Source of the DNA: Azolla caroliniana
Taxonomy: Eukaryota; Polypodiophyta
NCBI GenBank assembly: GCA_043228905.1
Contig: JBHGNT010000014.1
Location: 11,780,001-11,844,000, forward strand
Direction of reading: 5' to 3'
Length of the DNA: 64,000 nucleotides
A program made the position numbers and the translations under genes. The notes under the pieces were generated by a model, which was not told the origin of the DNA, did not search any database, and saw nothing but the letters and a program-made list of their open reading frames with translations. Below are positions 43,246 to 53,900 of the stretch, piece by piece (position 1 is the first letter of the stretch; the number at the start of each line of letters is the position of its first letter).

Positions 43246-44292
43246 AAGACCATTTTGTCAGAAACTTGTACTTACCACATTGATCACGTGATTAATCTCC
43301 CCTTATGAAAGCATCCTAGATGGGCTAGTGCGCGCCCGCGAGTGTACACTCCTCTTTGTGCGCCTCTACATCTTCGGCTTACGCTTTCTTCGACATTTTG
43401 TTCGCATCTCTTTTGTTTGCCTAGCTTCTTTGACTATCGTGAATGTTCGACTAAGTCTGAATCTACGACTAGTTCGAGCGTTCGACTAGAGTGAGCATTC
43501 GACTAGTCGAATCATGGACTAGTTGAAACTTCGCCTAGTTCATTTGACTAGTTTCATCGACTAGAGTCTACAACTAGAGTCTACGACTAGTCCTTTCGAC
43601 TAGTTGATCATTTGACTAACCCCTTTCTAGGACAAAGGGGTTTCTTTAACAAACACCTTTATTCGACAAATTATAGTGAATCTTCGCCTTACTCTCCCTT
43701 TGTCTCCTCCATCTTTATGATTCCCTGGTCCAAGACCCCCATGGTCCCCACTCAAGTGGCATAGACACACGTGTAAACGCGAGAACATTCCTAGAGGGTT
43801 TTCCTAGCTTTCAAGAACTCATGTTGAGGATGAGAGCATTATTGATGACTATTGCAATGGTCTTTGATCTTTGGTCATAATGAGGATGGCATGACGATAG
43901 GTATATTTTGGAGTTTTGAGAAATATGAGTAATGTATGTACATGAAAAATTCATAAAGTTTACTCACGTGTTTGAAAAATACTTTTAAAGACTTAGTCAA
44001 TTATGTAACCTAATCACATGAAAATCAAGATTCCGGAAACAATTTAAACTTACCATAATTAGGATATAATAATTAATTCCTAATCTTCTTTGGTTACAAA
44101 GTATGATAATTGTATGTGTATTATAATACTCGCACACAAAAATGGGCATCACACGGATGCAAAATATATTTTTACACAAGAGAGTTCAAACTCGTCATTT
44201 CTCGTCACAAGACTTACAGTAGAATTTCGATTAAAACCTTCATTTATGATTAAAACCTTCATTTATGACTAGGGGCTTTGTTTAGGAACTAA
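43246..44292. other. Intergenic DNA; CGACTAG-rich segment, no gene seen
   Basis: Mostly AT-rich, without a coding frame I can support. At about 43455-43625 the word CGACTAG/CTAGTCG and close variants recur about a dozen times in both orientations. At about 43728-43750 TCCAAGACCCCCATGGTCC matches a word in the LTR at 55187-55969 (minus strand), so the left part may be an eroded LTR of that kind. Confidence 0.5.
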
Positions 44293-44616
44293 ATTAAGCA
44301 ACACCATTTACAGAATGATTATGAAGAACGAGGAGAAAGAGGAAGTCCACGAGGAAGAGATATCTCAGATTTGCCGCCTCAAGCAGTTCTTTCTGTTTCT
44401 CCCTCAGATCCGTACGAACAGCTCGAGGTTTCAAAGAAGATCACGGCTATGGTGATTTCTTCTAGGTTATCTCAGCTGGAGGCACAGACAGGAAAGCTGC
44501 GTGGAAAAATTAAAGAGAAGGAAGAACTAATACATAATTTGAAGAATCGTGTTTGTGAACTTGAGCAAGCTCTTCATGATTCATCTTCTCGTCTTTCTCA
44601 GGCTCTTGATGAACAG
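44293..44616 (+). pseudogene. Orphan first exon of an At4g15545-like coiled-coil protein
   Basis: A frame open from 44293 to a splice-donor-like CAG/GTTTTA at 44616/44617 encodes DLPPQAVLSVSPSDPYEQLE, then VSKKITAMVISSRLSQLEAQ and a heptad-rich stretch ending HDSSSRLSQALDEQ. From memory, the DLPxxxLxVxPxDPYxQLxxxxKIT start and the following coiled coil are characteristic of the plant family of At4g15545-type proteins of unknown function. No ATG occurs in this frame; the nearest ATGs (44315, 44321) are out of frame and would need one frameshift. The next exon, expected to continue with a conserved Lys-rich block, is not found before 46.4 kb. It is probably a truncated copy; a start in an upstream exon is the alternative. 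Confidence 0.6.
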
Positions 44617-46440
44617 GTTTTATTCCTTTTTCCTGTTTCTATGGTCATAATTGTTTTTTGTGCAGAATAGAGGATTTTTTAAGAATCGTTTCTACCATCC
44701 TGTGAGAATGAATATTATAATTCTATTTCATTGCCTATACAAATTGAAGTAACAATTGAATGTTGTCTTTATTTAGTGGAGCAGGTTTAAATTAAGTTGT
44801 TTTTCCTTGCTATTTTGCTCATATTTTTTCTAACTCCTTTCTCAATAGAGAAAACTTTTCCTGTAAGAAAAAAATACGTCAAAGGATAGAGAAAACTCTA
44901 ACGAGACCAATGAAGTTGTTTTTTCCTTGCGATTTCCATTTTCTATCAAAACTTTTTTGCTCCTTTTTTTTCTCAGAAAAGGGAATGTTCTCATTACGAA
45001 ATAACCTTGTAGAGTCATATTATTTCGTGAATGATGTGGCTATAGTGTGCTTGTAATTTTCTTTTTAGCTCCAAGGTTTCAGTTTTGTTTTTTTCCAAGA
45101 TAAGAAAATGTTTTTACGTATAAAAATTCATCCAGAAGGATAGAGTTATCTTAATATTTCACAAATAAAGAAATAGGAGTATATAGCCCGATATACAATT
45201 CAAGGAAGGCTATGAAGCACATGTAGATACCTTAATCATCTACTTGTGTGCATTTTTTGTTAAACTTTCTAGCAGAGCCTAATCATATAGTATACTATAT
45301 AAGAATGAATAGGAGGTTCTTATTTCTGAGAAAACAAAATATTTTTCATAGAAAAAATTATTGGGAAGGATAAAAATATGTACGTAGCTCTATTGACGAT
45401 ACTTTTTCTCTTGGGTACAGGAAAATAGCTTTTATTGAAGGATAAGGATGTGTACACAGTTCCACCCAACAGCTACTTAACTAGGTTCACACTATTCTAG
45501 CTATGTTCACACCAAAGCTTTCATAGGATACAAATTGAGTGTAAGATTAATTGCCTTCATTTTTGGGAGCTACTTTCGAAGTTTATACCCACCTACTTGC
45601 CCCTGTTTATTGAGGCATTCAATAAACCAACTTCTCCAAGGAGGCTATTGTAAGCCTTGTGATTCCTTTATCCAGGTCAACTCTAGATGTACACCTCAAC
45701 TCTATAATTTGGTGGAATTTTGAGGAAAATACAGCATACATGGGATGAAGTAGTAGCAATTGACAATAAATTGACTATGAACGCTTGGCCCTAATGATAC
45801 TATTCAAAGTTCTTGAGAAGCATGATAACTGCTTCCAAAGTTTGGCAACCTCATCTTGATCAACTCCTATCAAATCTAGGAGCATTCTGACTATGGAGCT
45901 GGAGAATCCTAAACCCTAAACCCTAAATTTGATGTGCTGGAACTTGAATATCTTCGCTAATTTTGTCGTTTTGGTAGATCCCATCACAATCCCTTCAAAT
46001 TAGTTTTGGACAAATTTACTCAATGAATTGGATCATAGATGCATGCAACTTCCATTCAATTGATATAGTAATGACTTGTGAGAAGAGAGAAAATCATAAT
46101 ATTGGATTCTCTTGGATTCCGGTCCTTATAAGGTTGACATTGATACATTTTCACGAGATAACAAACTTGATTAAAACCACACAGTAGCTAATAATTTACC
46201 TCTAAACTAGCCTCGCTCTTTGCCATTAATTTCAGAAATAAAATGAGAGGATAAAGTACTATATGCTCTTTAGAAAGTAATGTTCAGAATAAATGAGTGT
46301 TTATTGTGTCTTTCAATGTTAAAAAGTTTTTTAATCACAATCAAGAGACCAGATAATAGAAACAAATTATTGGATTTTCTATAATCAAAACACTCAGAAA
46401 CTAATCAGAGCAGCCTCTGTCTATCTGGGATCAGGATGTT
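44617..46440. other. AT-rich intergenic or former intron DNA
   Basis: No supported gene. Four loosely related segments with a gaaaa...ttttt...GAAGGATA pattern occur near 44848-44900, 45097-45150, 45325-45385 and 45418-45455. A telomere-like run (CCTAAACCCTAAACCCTAAA) lies at 45908-45927. Short open frames here have no family resemblance. Confidence 0.6.
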
Positions 46441-46466
46441 GGAGTCTTGAAGAGAGGTATACCTGA

Positions 46467-49016
46467 CTATGGGACATACTGTCCTCCCTGGATGTTATGG
46501 TCGAGGTTGAGGAGAGTTAGAGATTGCAGTACAAGAGGAGATGCAGAGTGGGTGCTTTCCGCCGACTCTAGCGGCCAATTTGGATTCCACTTTTCAACCT
46601 GGTCTTCTTCTAAGATTTGCACTACTGAAGCCATGGAGGGACGTGAGTTCGGCTCCGATTGAACACACCCTAATGCCAGTGTAAAGAGTCTCTTGAAGCT
46701 CTCGGTGGATACACTCGTCCTCACCAACTGCTTGTCCAGCACATTATCCACCACTTTTTCAGCATCGTAATCGAAAGAATTGAAGCTTATAGATCCCGTA
46801 GGATTTGATAACACTAATGAAGATGATGGTGCTGACATTGGTGATGAAGACGATGATGATTTAACCACACTTAACACCCATGTTGGCAAGTAGCCCTTCA
46901 CCGAATCCAAGCACCTCCTCCCCGTTATCAACTCGAGCAAAACTACTCCATAGCTGTACACGTCCGACTTCGACGTTATGGACGTTTCTTGTAGCCATTC
47001 TGGAGCCAGATATCCCCTTGTCCCTTTCAATGTAGTCATCATAAATCCCTGCATCTCATTCCCATCGATCAGCTTGGCAAGGCCGAAATCCGCAACTTTG
47101 GCATTGAAGTCTTCGTCTAAGAGAATGTTCTCGGGCTTCACATCGCAATGAACAATGTGCTCGGGTCCGCACTGATGGTGGAGATACTCGAGGCCCCGGG
47201 CTGTGTGAAGAGCTATCTTATATCGGGTTTCCCAATCTAAAACAAAGTTACTCTCTCCGTCTTTTTCTTTCCTAAACAACCATCTATCCAATGACCCTCC
47301 TGCCATGAACTCATAGACTAGTAGCCTGTAATCCCCCTCCACACAAAACCCCCTCAGCCTAACCAGATTCACATGTGAAACACTTCCTATAGTGGCTACC
47401 TCTGCCTGGAATTGCTGTGTGCTGTGTGCAATTCCTCCACCTCCTCCTTGATCCAGTTTTTTCACTGCTATTTTCACCTTTGTTGAGCCCAGTTCTCCCT
47501 CGTAGACTGATCCGAACCCACCTGATCCGAGCTTCTTTGAGAAATCACCCGTTGCAAGCTGCAAATCCCGGTATGTGAACTGGGGTGGAAGCCGGGGGAG
47601 GTTTTGTAAGAAAATCTTGACAGCGAACTCATCAGACCGCAGCCTTCTTCGTCTCCGAAGGATGAAAAGAATGAGGAGACCAATGATTAAAAAGAAAACA
47701 GTGCCTACCACTGCCCCTGCGATTATGGCCGTAGAGCGATTCTTGGATTTGGGGATCTTGAGGAACATGAGTTGGCTACTGTTGTTTGGGCCACCCTCTA
47801 GGATCGTGTAGAGGATAGGGAAGAGAGAGCATGAAGAGGTGGACGAATCGAAGAGAGCGGCATTGCATGAGCTATTTGCAGAGCAAAGCTGAAGACATTC
47901 AGTCTGAGAAGCCACCGCGTGTGGAGAGAACTGGGGATGGAAGACAACATTGATAGGTTTCATGTTGTATTTGTAGTTAATTGGGTTGCAATCGTTGCTT
48001 GAATTTGAAATGAATCCTGGGGGGCATTTGCAGGTGAGGTTTGGACCATTTGTAGTGCAGAGTCTATACTGGCCTTCACATGCTTTGGGCATGTAGCAAG
48101 GCTCAATAGTGGAGTTGTAATACCCAATATTCTTGGATCCATTCCAGTAATTGATCAAGAAATTGCCACCTTGCACATAACCAGATCTTATTGGGAAACT
48201 TGTGTTGGGGCTCTGGTTTGTATTCGATGGAACTATAGCCATAAGATTAGATGACGCATCATAGTATTCAATGGCATTTCCTACCATTACATGATCCACT
48301 AATGCTGCATTAATCGTTGATTGGGACGCATTGTATGGATTAAAGCTATGGTAAGCATACATGTTCTCAAGCAGAACCATGAGAAGGTGACCCCGTGGGC
48401 TCAAAACAAGGGCATAATTGCCAGGGATGTTGAATTGGGTGGACTGTGGCACACTTATGCGCTCGTAAAGCGTGGTATTTCGGGTGAAATTCATACCTGA
48501 AGGGAACAGAAAGATGTCGTTGAAGGCAGTGAAGCTTTGCCAGATGACGAGTTGGGCGGCATTGGTGAGGACAAGGTTGCCGTCCTCACGAAGCGTCATG
48601 TTTTGGACGCCCAAGCCAGCCGTGTTTGATGTCCACACGACATGTTCGTTATCACTATAGAATGAGAGCTCACCATTCTCAGCTAGGACGAGTTTGCACG
48701 CGGACCCTTGTACCGGGCTCGGTTTGATGTTGAACGACCATATGGCTGCGTTGGCATCTTTCTTTTCGTATAGAACTCCACACATGCAGTAATCCAAGCC
48801 CTTATCCGTCCATTTACGGAACCCGAGATTGAAGAGATTAGCATTGGGGGAGACGAGGACTTTGTTGTTCTGATCAGGGGTGAAAGTTGTTCCTATTGGT
48901 ACAGAGCTTGGTTGGGACGAGTCAGCGTGTATGAGAATCGTGGTGAAAAGATGGAGGGGAAGAAAAAGGGCTAGTCCCAACACACCTGAATTAAGCAAGA
49001 GATTCATCAAAGCCAA
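46467..49016 (-). CDS. G-type lectin S-receptor-like serine/threonine kinase (intact, intronless)
   Basis: One uninterrupted 849-codon frame with ATG at 49014-49016. It has a hydrophobic signal peptide (about residues 1-32), a bulb-lectin domain (about 33-190; LREDGNLVLTN and an unusual WQSFTAFNDIF where relatives have WQSFDxPTDT), a Cys-rich EGF/PAN-like region (about 300-405; CEGQYRLC, CKCPPGF), one transmembrane helix (AIIAGAVVGTVFFLIIGLLI, about 428-452) followed by RRRRRLR, and a kinase (about 490-780): glycine loop LGSGGFGSVYEG, IAVKKL lysine, HCDVKPEN catalytic loop, DFGLAK, GTRGYLAPEW. The catalytic loop is HCD, not HRD, so it is a non-RD kinase, a class often linked to immune receptors. 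All catalytic residues are present. Length and order fit G-type lectin receptor kinases of the plasma membrane. The ligand and clade cannot be told from sequence alone. Confidence 0.96.
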   Translation of the reverse strand: MALMNLLLNSGVLGLALFLPLHLFTTILIHADSSQPSSVPIGTTFTPDQNNKVLVSPNANLFNLGFRKWTDKGLDYCMCGVLYEKKDANAAIWSFNIKPSPVQGSACKLVLAENGELSFYSDNEHVVWTSNTAGLGVQNMTLREDGNLVLTNAAQLVIWQSFTAFNDIFLFPSGMNFTRNTTLYERISVPQSTQFNIPGNYALVLSPRGHLLMVLLENMYAYHSFNPYNASQSTINAALVDHVMVGNAIEYYDASSNLMAIVPSNTNQSPNTSFPIRSGYVQGGNFLINYWNGSKNIGYYNSTIEPCYMPKACEGQYRLCTTNGPNLTCKCPPGFISNSSNDCNPINYKYNMKPINVVFHPQFSPHAVASQTECLQLCSANSSCNAALFDSSTSSCSLFPILYTILEGGPNNSSQLMFLKIPKSKNRSTAIIAGAVVGTVFFLIIGLLILFILRRRRRLRSDEFAVKIFLQNLPRLPPQFTYRDLQLATGDFSKKLGSGGFGSVYEGELGSTKVKIAVKKLDQGGGGGIAHSTQQFQAEVATIGSVSHVNLVRLRGFCVEGDYRLLVYEFMAGGSLDRWLFRKEKDGESNFVLDWETRYKIALHTARGLEYLHHQCGPEHIVHCDVKPENILLDEDFNAKVADFGLAKLIDGNEMQGFMMTTLKGTRGYLAPEWLQETSITSKSDVYSYGVVLLELITGRRCLDSVKGYLPTWVLSVVKSSSSSSPMSAPSSSLVLSNPTGSISFNSFDYDAEKVVDNVLDKQLVRTSVSTESFKRLFTLALGCVQSEPNSRPSMASVVQILEEDQVEKWNPNWPLESAESTHSASPLVLQSLTLLNLDHNIQGGQYVP

Positions 49017-49093
49017 TGGCTAATTGGTGTGAATGATTAAGAAAGAAGCTCAAGCGTAATAAAATCTTTAATGTGGTATTCTCGTATGGTGTC

Positions 49094-49100
49094 TTTATAA
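49094..49100 (-). promoter_or_regulatory. Candidate TATA box of the lectin receptor kinase
   Basis: The minus strand reads CTTATAAAGAC about 80 bases upstream of the ATG, a normal plant distance for a short 5' leader. No start-site data. Confidence 0.5.
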
Positions 49101-49118
49101 GAAAAGAAAGAAAAAAAT

Positions 49119-49331
49119 GGCAAATTGGCTAGGGGTGTGAGAATTTTTTGTTTTATTTATATCATATCATCTCTTTGGACCAATTCTCCGGCAAAGTGGC
49201 TAGCTGTGTGATTCCTTTTTGTTTTGTTTATATGATATTATCTTTTTGGACCAATTCTTTGGCGAAGTGGCTATATGTGTGAGCATTTTTTGTTTTGGTT
49301 ATATCATATCATTTCGTTGAACCAATTCTCT
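49119..49331. repeat. 3 x 71-bp tandem repeat in the kinase promoter
   Basis: Three adjacent 71-bp units begin at 49119, 49190 and 49261. Each starts GGCxAAxTGGCTA, carries TTTTTTGTTTT and TATATCATATCAT, and ends ACCAATTCT. Units are roughly 80-85% alike. The array starts about 20 bp upstream of the TATA candidate. ATTGG (reverse of CCAAT) occurs once per unit on the kinase strand. Confidence 0.92.
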
Positions 49332-50690
49332 AGCCTCTCCTTTGCACCATATATGTATGTGTATATGTTGTAGTTAACGAGGCAAAGTTGACCTTGAAGG
49401 CATTTTTGTAAGGATGCCTTTTAATAGTCAATGTGGACTTGTTTGATGATTCCCCTAGGTCGAATCGGCAATGGTTCGGTTTTGGCTTAATCGGTTTGTA
49501 CATGGGAGTTTCCAAACTTGAACTGAACCGGTTCCTAAACCAGTTAAGGCTAATCGGTTTGGCCAAATCAGTTAAGCCTAAACCGGTCGCAGAACAGGTT
49601 TAGGAACCAGTTTAATCAAGCCGATTAAGCCTTACCCTATTTGGCCCAAATCATTGCGGTTCAGCTTGAGCCATCCCAAACCAGGCTCAAACCGGTTAAG
49701 GAAGCTCAAGCCTAAACTGAACCACCAAATAGTTAAAAAAGGGTTCGGTTTAGGCTTGAGCCGAGCTATTGCTGATTTCTGACCATCACATATTTTTCAA
49801 TCTAGGAGAATGTAGATCGTGCAGCTGCTTGAGTTTGAGATGCCATAATGTTAACTCTCAACTTTCATTTCATTCTACTAGTGGGATTTGTTTATACCCT
49901 TATTGCAATGCAATTATTCCCATGAACTTGTAGAGTTGACTTACGGATTGTTCTCGTGCGGAAGCATTCCTCCCAAAGTTATTGGGCACAAACTTCTATT
50001 GGGGTTCTTTTATAACCTTATTGCAATGCACCATTCCCATGAACTCATAAAGTTAACTCAAGGATTGTCCTCACATTCCTCCTAATGTTTTTCGGCACAC
50101 ACTCCTATTGGATTCTTTTATAGCCTAAATGTAGTGGACGTATTCTAATAAACTAATAAAGTTGATTATAGAATGTCCTTGCATCGAAGCATTTTGTCTA
50201 AATTTATTGGGCGCATGATACATCTAGTAAACAACTCTTTGAGAGTTAAGTGAACCCACGAATTGCTGATTAACATAGAATAAATCCACCTCCTTTAATA
50301 ATAATACTCATGAAGCTTCAACATACATAGAATAAATCCACCTTGTCTAATAATATAATACTCATGAAGCTTCAACATACATAGAATAAATCCACCTCAT
50401 CTAATAATGGCATTCATGAACCTTCAACAATGAGAAAATAATAATTGCTGAATAATATGAATAAATAATGTTAAATCTTTGTACAAATACACAACTGGCA
50501 AGAGGTAGAAGCTGAACCGAGCTCAAACCGTTTAGTCAAGCTCAAACTCGAGCCGAGGCGCTAAGCCGCTTTAAACCGGTTTAGCTTAACAGTTTAGGAT
50601 TGAGCTGAGCCGTTGCTGATTCCTAATTCCCATGAACTCATAAAGTTGACTTAGGGGTTGTCCTCACATTCATCCTAAAGTTTTTCGGCA
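49332..50690. repeat. Repeat-rich intergenic DNA: AACCGGTT-rich blocks and three local tandem arrays
   Basis: About 49440-49770 and 50510-50620 are dense in AACCGGTTTA/TAAACCGGTT and CAAGCC-type words in both orientations. About 49880-50200 contains three degenerate units of roughly 112-116 bp (cccatgaact...ttgactta..gattgtcctc), with a fourth at 50630-50705. At 50273-50430 three units of 52-54 bp begin ACATAGAATAAATCCACC. No gene is seen. Confidence 0.75.
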
Positions 50691-52040
50691 CACACTCCTA
50701 TTGGATGCTCGTGTTCCCATGTGGCATCATCAATAGGTTTATCCATCCATTTGATCTTGAATAGCCGAATCTCTTTAGAACATAAACGTTTAGTACGAGA
50801 ATCAAGAATTTGTTCAGGAACATGACGTTTGTAAGAAAAATCCTCTAATGTTACAAGATCTTGGATTGTGATGGTGTTAGACGATTGACGTGAAAAACAA
50901 GATGAATAACAACATTACGGGGTAAGGCAAGGTGATAAGCAGATGACCCAACTCGCTAAAGGATTTCAAATGGGCCACAATATCGTGGGGCTACCTTAGC
51001 GCACTTGCCCGTAGACAATGACATAGAGTCAATAGGGACACACAAAAAACTTTTTGACGAATAGTAAATGCACGAGGACGTCTCTCCTGATCAAAATAAA
51101 ATCGAGTACGATCTTGAGCTGTCTTGACACTTTGGCAATATGCAACATTTCGTTCATGTCTTGCAAAAAGTTGTGTGTATTGTCTAATATATCACGATGA
51201 ATCATGACATCGACTAGGGCACATGGCTGAAAACCATACATCAACATAAAAGGGCTATATCCAGTGGATGTATGTTTAGAGCTATTATAGGCAAATTCTA
51301 AGATAGGAAGGTATTGCTCCTACTTAGAAGGGGTTTTTGCTACATAAGCTTGAAGCATGTCCTCAATAATTTGATTAACTCGTTCAGTTTGTCCATCAGA
51401 GTGAGGATGATCTGTGGAACTCATGCTCAACGTAGTTTCTAGTTTCTTAAAGACTTGAGTCCAAAAGTCACTAGGATACTTGGAATCTCGATCACTAACA
51501 ATATCCATCAGTAATCCATAAAAACAAAACAACTCATCAACAAATTGATAAGCCAGTTGTTGAACGGTTATCGTGGTTTTGGTAGGAATAAATCTAGCCA
51601 ATTTTGTTAGTCTGTCAACGACAACCCAAATGGCATCATGACCCCTCTGTGTACGAGGTAAACTAACAATAAAATCTATTGAGATACTTTCCCATTTGTT
51701 GTTGGGAATATCTAAGGGATGTAAAAGACCAGCACCTTTAAGTCGTTCCGACTTATTCATCTAACATTATAAGCATTGAGTTACGTATTTATGCATGTTA
51801 GAGCACATCTTAGGCCAGAAAAAAGCACTCGAGATGAGACCGAGTGTGTGTTGTATTCCGGGATGACCTGTAGATGGTGCATCATGACATTCATGAAGAA
51901 TTTTTTGTTTTACGTTTGGTAAATCTAGAACACAGACGTTTCCACTACAGTAGAGCAAACTGTTTGTAATGTGAAAGGTCGCCTTCAAGGGTAGGGTGCT
52001 AATAACGACATCTAAACCAAATTCGGTTTTCGTCTAGTAT
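50691..52040 (-). pseudogene. Second chromovirus remnant: integrase and chromodomain
   Basis: Minus-strand order: zinc-finger region (KILHECHDAPSTGHPGIQHT...YVTQC, about 51770-51900), integrase core (SISIDFIVSLPRTQRGHDAIWVV with first Asp, about 51630-51690; DIVSDRDSKYPSDFW, about 51465-51510; DHPHSDGQTERVNQ with the Glu, about 51365-51410), C-terminal region (LMYGFQPCALVDV) and a chromodomain (EQILDSRTKRLCSKE...IKWMDKPIDDATWEHE, about 50700-50815). A TAG at about 51764 and frameshifts break it. It is a different chromovirus lineage member from 37586-41009. RT and protease are lost where the LTR at 52041 begins. Confidence 0.92.
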
Positions 52041-52683
52041 TGACAGGAATACACGCTCCCTAAACACAACGCTTGGCCACAACTGAGTCTAGGATCAAAC
52101 ACAAAAAACAGGTAATGTACGCACGACACAGTGAAGAGAAGAGTACACAGGATGTTAACGTGGAAAACCCAAACTAGGGAAAAACCACGGCAGCCCACAG
52201 ACTGCAAACTATCACTATATCACAATGTACAATAGTGAAGCACCGAGGTAACGACCTCGAGCTTGCTATCTTCGCCACAGGCGGCGGTTACAACAGAGGC
52301 AACGACCTCTTCCTCTCTCTCTCTCTCTCTCTCTGTACACAGTTACGCACTCAAATCTTGCACCAACAAGAAATGACAACTATACTAACCACCCTATCTC
52401 TGTTTGCCCTAAGTCATATTTATAATAATATGACTTTTCGGCTATTTACAAATATAGCCCCGATGGACTCTCAGAAAACATATTTACGAATATGTCCCTT
52501 CATCCGGTGAGCACTTCTTACCCGACCTTCACCATCTGGATCTTGCCAGGTACTTGTCATCCGGTTCTCACCGGGCCTTCCTTGCCGGGTACTCGTCATC
52601 CGGTTCTCACCGGGCCTTCCTTGTCGCGTACTCGTCATCCGGTTCTCACTAGGTCTTCCGTTGCCGGGATCTGTTTCCTAACA
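52041..52683 (-). repeat. gamma copia LTR (minus), 3' LTR with a stub of internal DNA
   Basis: On the minus strand it begins TGTTAGGAAACAGATCCC at 52683 and ends GTATTCCTGTCA at 52041 (643 bp). A polypurine tract AACTCCCCCTTCAC (plus strand, 52684-52697) adjoins, so internal DNA lay to the right, but only about 40 bp remains. It carries about three 39-bp units related to the six at 27614-27852 and a CT run at 52312-52334. Confidence 0.88.
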
Positions 52684-52739
52684 AACTCCCCCTTCACTCC
52701 GGCATGGGATCTTCTGGTGCAGTTCAACGAAAGGAACCT

Positions 52740-53900
52740 GATGTACAGCCGCATGTAACGGTGTCACGAACTCAGCCAGGTAACACAACATTTTTGACCC
52801 AAAAACCTGTTGAGGGCTTTTTTTGTGGTAGGGGCCGGAGGATTCAGGATGGCATGCACTTTGCCGGGATCCATTGCTATTCCGTCGCGGCTAACAATGT
52901 GGCCGAGTAAGGCTTCGCTGGACACGTAAAAAGCACACTTTGCTAGGTTTAGGCTTAGCCGAGCTTACCGGCATCGCTCTAGACACAGGCATAACTGCCC
53001 GAGGTGCTCGTTCTTTTGTCAATACACGGCAAAGTCATCGAGGAATACTTGCATAAAGGCCGAAATGTAATCGTCGAAAATTTCGGCGATAATTCGTTGG
53101 AAAGTGGTCGGAGTTGTCTTTAATCCAAACATCATCACGACTGCCATGAACACGCCCCATTCCGTGATAAATGTTGTTTTCTCTTGGTCATCTAAAAAGA
53201 TATAACATTCATGGCCCACCACCATGTCGAGGACACCATCGATGAACATAAATGGAAAGGCATCCATAACCGTTGCCGCATTGAGCTTGCGGTAGTCGAC
53301 GCAAACTCGGATTAGCTCGTTCTTTTTCGTAACTACGATGATAGGGCTTAACCATGTTCCCCGTTTCACCAATCGAATGAACCTACTCGGAGGAGTTTGT
53401 CACTGGAGGTGAATCTGGTGTTGGTAGTATTGGGGATCTAGCCCCTTCATGTCATTGTACGACCATGCAAACACATCTTGGTAATCAGTCAGCAGCCCAA
53501 CCAGGGCTTACTGTTCCTCAAAAGCCAACTCTTTCGCAATTTTAAGGGTGCTTGTCTTGGTGGGGGAACCGAGATAAATTTCCTCAATGTGAACACCTTG
53601 ACTCTCTGAGAGATAGCCAATTCCCGATCAAGCGCGTCTCGGGTATGTCGTAATTCTTCGATGGACTGTGGATCAAGTTCGTGCGGATCCTCGCTCTCCT
53701 CCGGGGCCAACTCAGATATGTACAGTTCGACGACCGTGAGAACATCGATTTTAAACACAGGAACGATCGTGGGGTGGTCCATTTCTTCATCCACGAGGCC
53801 GTCGAGCATGTGGACTCCTTCGGAATGTATTCCGTTACCTTCCTCATTCTCGATTGTCATTTTTGACCTACCTACTCGTAAGAGGCACCTCAAGCGTGTA
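52740..53900 (-). pseudogene. Ty3/gypsy reverse transcriptase fragment, third lineage
   Basis: On the minus strand an acidic pre-RT segment (DPQSIEELRHTRDALDRELA, about 53625-53685) is followed by RT: KNELIRVCVDYRKLNAATVM (about 53275-53335), FIDGVLDMVVGHECYIFLD (about 53180-53245), FITEWGVFMAVVMMFGLKTT (about 53115-53170) and FMQVFLDDFAVY (about 53019-53055) with catalytic FLDD. A deletion removes the residues between YIFLD and DQEKT that usually hold the GYNQI block. A stop follows FAVY; weak homology (KCAFYVS, GHIVSRDGIAM) continues to about 52890. Both ends are truncated. Confidence 0.85.

Noticed and set aside
45535-45723. 62-codon frame with several cysteines as a small secreted peptide gene
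   Set aside because: No signal peptide, Cys spacing or family I recognise, and it starts in AT-rich non-coding DNA.
46447-46662. Plus-strand frame overlapping the kinase 3' end
   Set aside because: It is antisense to the C-terminal kinase codons and has no independent support.
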